From: Certhia americana
Lineage: Eukaryota > Chordata > Aves > Passeriformes > Certhiidae
Length of the DNA stretch: 64,000 bases
Reading direction: 5' to 3'
Assembly: GCA_018697195.1 (NCBI GenBank)
Contig: CM031857.1
Location: 61,784,583-61,848,582 of the forward strand
Shown: in pieces, positions 62,464 through 64,000 of the stretch
Position numbering within the stretch: the stretch's first letter is position 1
Layout: each line of letters starts with the position of its first letter
Made by a program: the position numbers and the translations under genes
The notes under the pieces: generated by a model
What the model saw: only the letters and a program-made list of their open reading frames with translations
Told to the model about the DNA's origin: nothing
Databases searched by the model: none

Positions 62464-62687
62464 GGAAAAAGAAAGAAGGAAAGAAGGAAAGAGCGAAAGA
62501 AAGGAAAGAGCGAAAGAAAGAGCGAAAGAAAGAAAGAGCAAAAGAAAGAGCAAAAGAAAGAGCAAAAGAAAGAAAGAGCAAAAGAAAGAGCACATAANNN
62601 NNNNNNNNNNNNNNNNNNNNNNNNNNNNNNNNNNNGGGGGGGGGAAGAGATAAGAGAAGAAATCGAAAAGAAGGAAAAAAGGAGAAA

Positions 62688-62732
<45 letters not shown>

Positions 62733-62755
62733 GAAAAAAGAAAGGAAAGAAAGAT
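62464..62755 (+). repeat. GAAA/GAGCGAAA purine array interrupted by a 38-N gap
   Basis: Left of the gap the strand is a purine-rich array of GAAA units with a longer-period variant GAGCGAAAGAAA, later GAGCAAAAGAAA. N runs from 62598 to 62635. Right of it are nine G (62636-62644), then GAAA units, including a pure stretch at about 62694-62730. The open frame read from it (FALSF repeats on the minus strand) is not a gene. The 38-N size suggests an estimated rather than a placeholder gap. Confidence 0.92.
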
Positions 62756-64000
62756 TATTTTATTTTATTTATTTCAAAGAATTTTTACATTGTTTCATCT
62801 TTTGTCAGATACAGATATACAACAGTGTTCATCCTAAGAAGGTTGATATATTTGTGATTCTCATTAGGACCCAAATATAGAAAGGAAAAATTATTGAAAT
62901 TAGAATTGGATATCACCCTTTCTTTGACTAGATTGTCTCTCAATAGTCGCAGGCACATAAAATACCACTTTTCTCTCTGTATATTGTGAGACAAATAGAT
63001 CCAACCTGTCTCTTAAGAAGTGTTTAAACTCATTTAGGGTCATGCTTATACTAAAATTTTCACGGGTCCTAATTTCAGCAACCTATGTATTCTGGAAAAT
63101 ATGTGCTCAAGGCAAAGAGTGCTTCATTCCTGCCAAGTAGTCTATAAACATGGGATAGGTAGACAGGCATTTGAGTTCAATTTAGATCCTCTAAGGCAAC
63201 TCCACAAATGTGCTGTGTGAATGAAACATATGCTGTAAAAACTATTTGGCTTCAGAGACACAGAGCCTCTGGCCTTCACCTTCTAAGACTAAAGTGTTGA
63301 ATAGCCAGAAGGCTTGATTCTTCAACAGTACCATGAATCTGTGTGTTGTTGTAGAACTATATGAAAATGAAGTAAGAATAAAAAAAAAAATCAGATACTT
63401 CTACCTAAGTGATTTCTCACTGATGAGAAAGGAAACACATGAAAGAAAACAGAAATGGAATCAAAAGCAGTAAAAGGTTTAAATTATATGGATTAGGTTA
63501 TCTTGGGCACAAAAATGAAATTGATATATAAGGAAGGATACTGTTTAGAAAGGAATTCCATTCTCAGTTCTTTGTGAACCTAAGAAAGAAAATATTTTCA
63601 TCTCTAACTCTATTCACAGTAAATTTTGCATAAATTCATTCTAATGTCTTGGAATAATTAAAAAGAAGTCTCAAAATTTCATCTAACTGACCTTTTCTGT
63701 TTATCTTCGTATGCAGTAGACCAGTAGACCAGCAGTAGCTGCTCTTTATTCACATAGAAAAGCACAGAGGGAAATATCTCACAACACAGAAATAGAGGAG
63801 TTCAGTATGGGCACATACATGGGCTCATTAGCGATTGATATTCTCAAATGTTGTGGTACTTTCTCTTCCCAAGGTTTTTCCTTGTATTTATCAGTTGTGC
63901 ATTCTTCTGGAAAAGAAACCTCTTCCTATGTGCTAGCTTCAAAAAGCAGATCTTGAATTGTCTGACCTTTATGGATAGCAGAGGGAGGACCTCAGCACAG
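62756..64000. other. Unique AT-rich sequence
   Basis: No recognised gene or repeat to the window end. Confidence 0.5.

Noticed and set aside
62369..62593. Minus-strand frame with repeated FALSF units
   Set aside because: Translation of the GAAA-type purine array.
1..64000. CRISPR arrays, bacterial operons, riboswitches or prophage
   Set aside because: No regularly spaced direct repeats or bacterial gene structure; the content is clearly vertebrate.

Overview
The window is AT-rich, gene-poor vertebrate nuclear DNA, most likely from a passerine bird. Its interspersed repeats are those of birds: at least ten CR1 LINE fragments, avian ERVL-type LTRs, and a tRNA-Ile-headed, CR1-tailed SINE of the kind known from songbirds (TguSINE1-like). 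I see no L1 or Alu. No multi-exon protein-coding gene could be recognised, so the window is probably intergenic or lies inside a very long intron. Two gap runs (45273-45372 and 62598-62635) show it is assembled genomic sequence.

Left part (1-11400): AT-rich unique DNA carries three coding-like candidates: an unrecognised 148-codon ORF on the minus strand (798-1244), a broken coding-like remnant on the minus strand (about 2225-2810), and a possible terminal exon on the plus strand (4324-4684). Repeats here are a CR1 tail (3230-3328), a solo ERVL LTR with a near-perfect 5-bp target duplication (6500-7065), a second LTR on the minus strand (10328-10951) and a CR1 3' end (11182-11394).

Middle (11400-34700): the SINE lies at 12832-12944. 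A strikingly GC-rich, CpG-rich LTR (16051-16606, minus strand) is flanked by identical ATGCT repeats. CR1 fragments lie at 19130-19560 and 24237-24703. An eroded ERVL LTR abuts an eroded CR1 at 31375-32058. A rearranged CR1 is followed directly by ERVL-like internal sequence at 33935-34641.

Right part (34700-64000): a CR1 at 37545-38178 carries a readable piece of the reverse transcriptase C-terminal region. A small CR1 tail lies at 46150-46216. A CR1 3' end joins a half ERVL LTR with no spacer at 53120/53121, and possible degraded retroviral sequence lies beyond it. An LTR-like block with a polypurine tract lies at 57875-58117, and a CR1 pol-linker fragment at 60430-60575. Simple repeats are common: poly-T up to 46 nt, poly-C of 32 nt, (GATA)11, GAAA arrays, and several strand-biased G/T-rich or A/C-rich blocks.

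No working genetic system is visible. The content is layered dead retroelements in unique non-coding DNA. All identifications come from reading the sequence and from remembered family consensus features. No database search was run, and element boundaries are approximate unless target duplications or terminal bases fix them.
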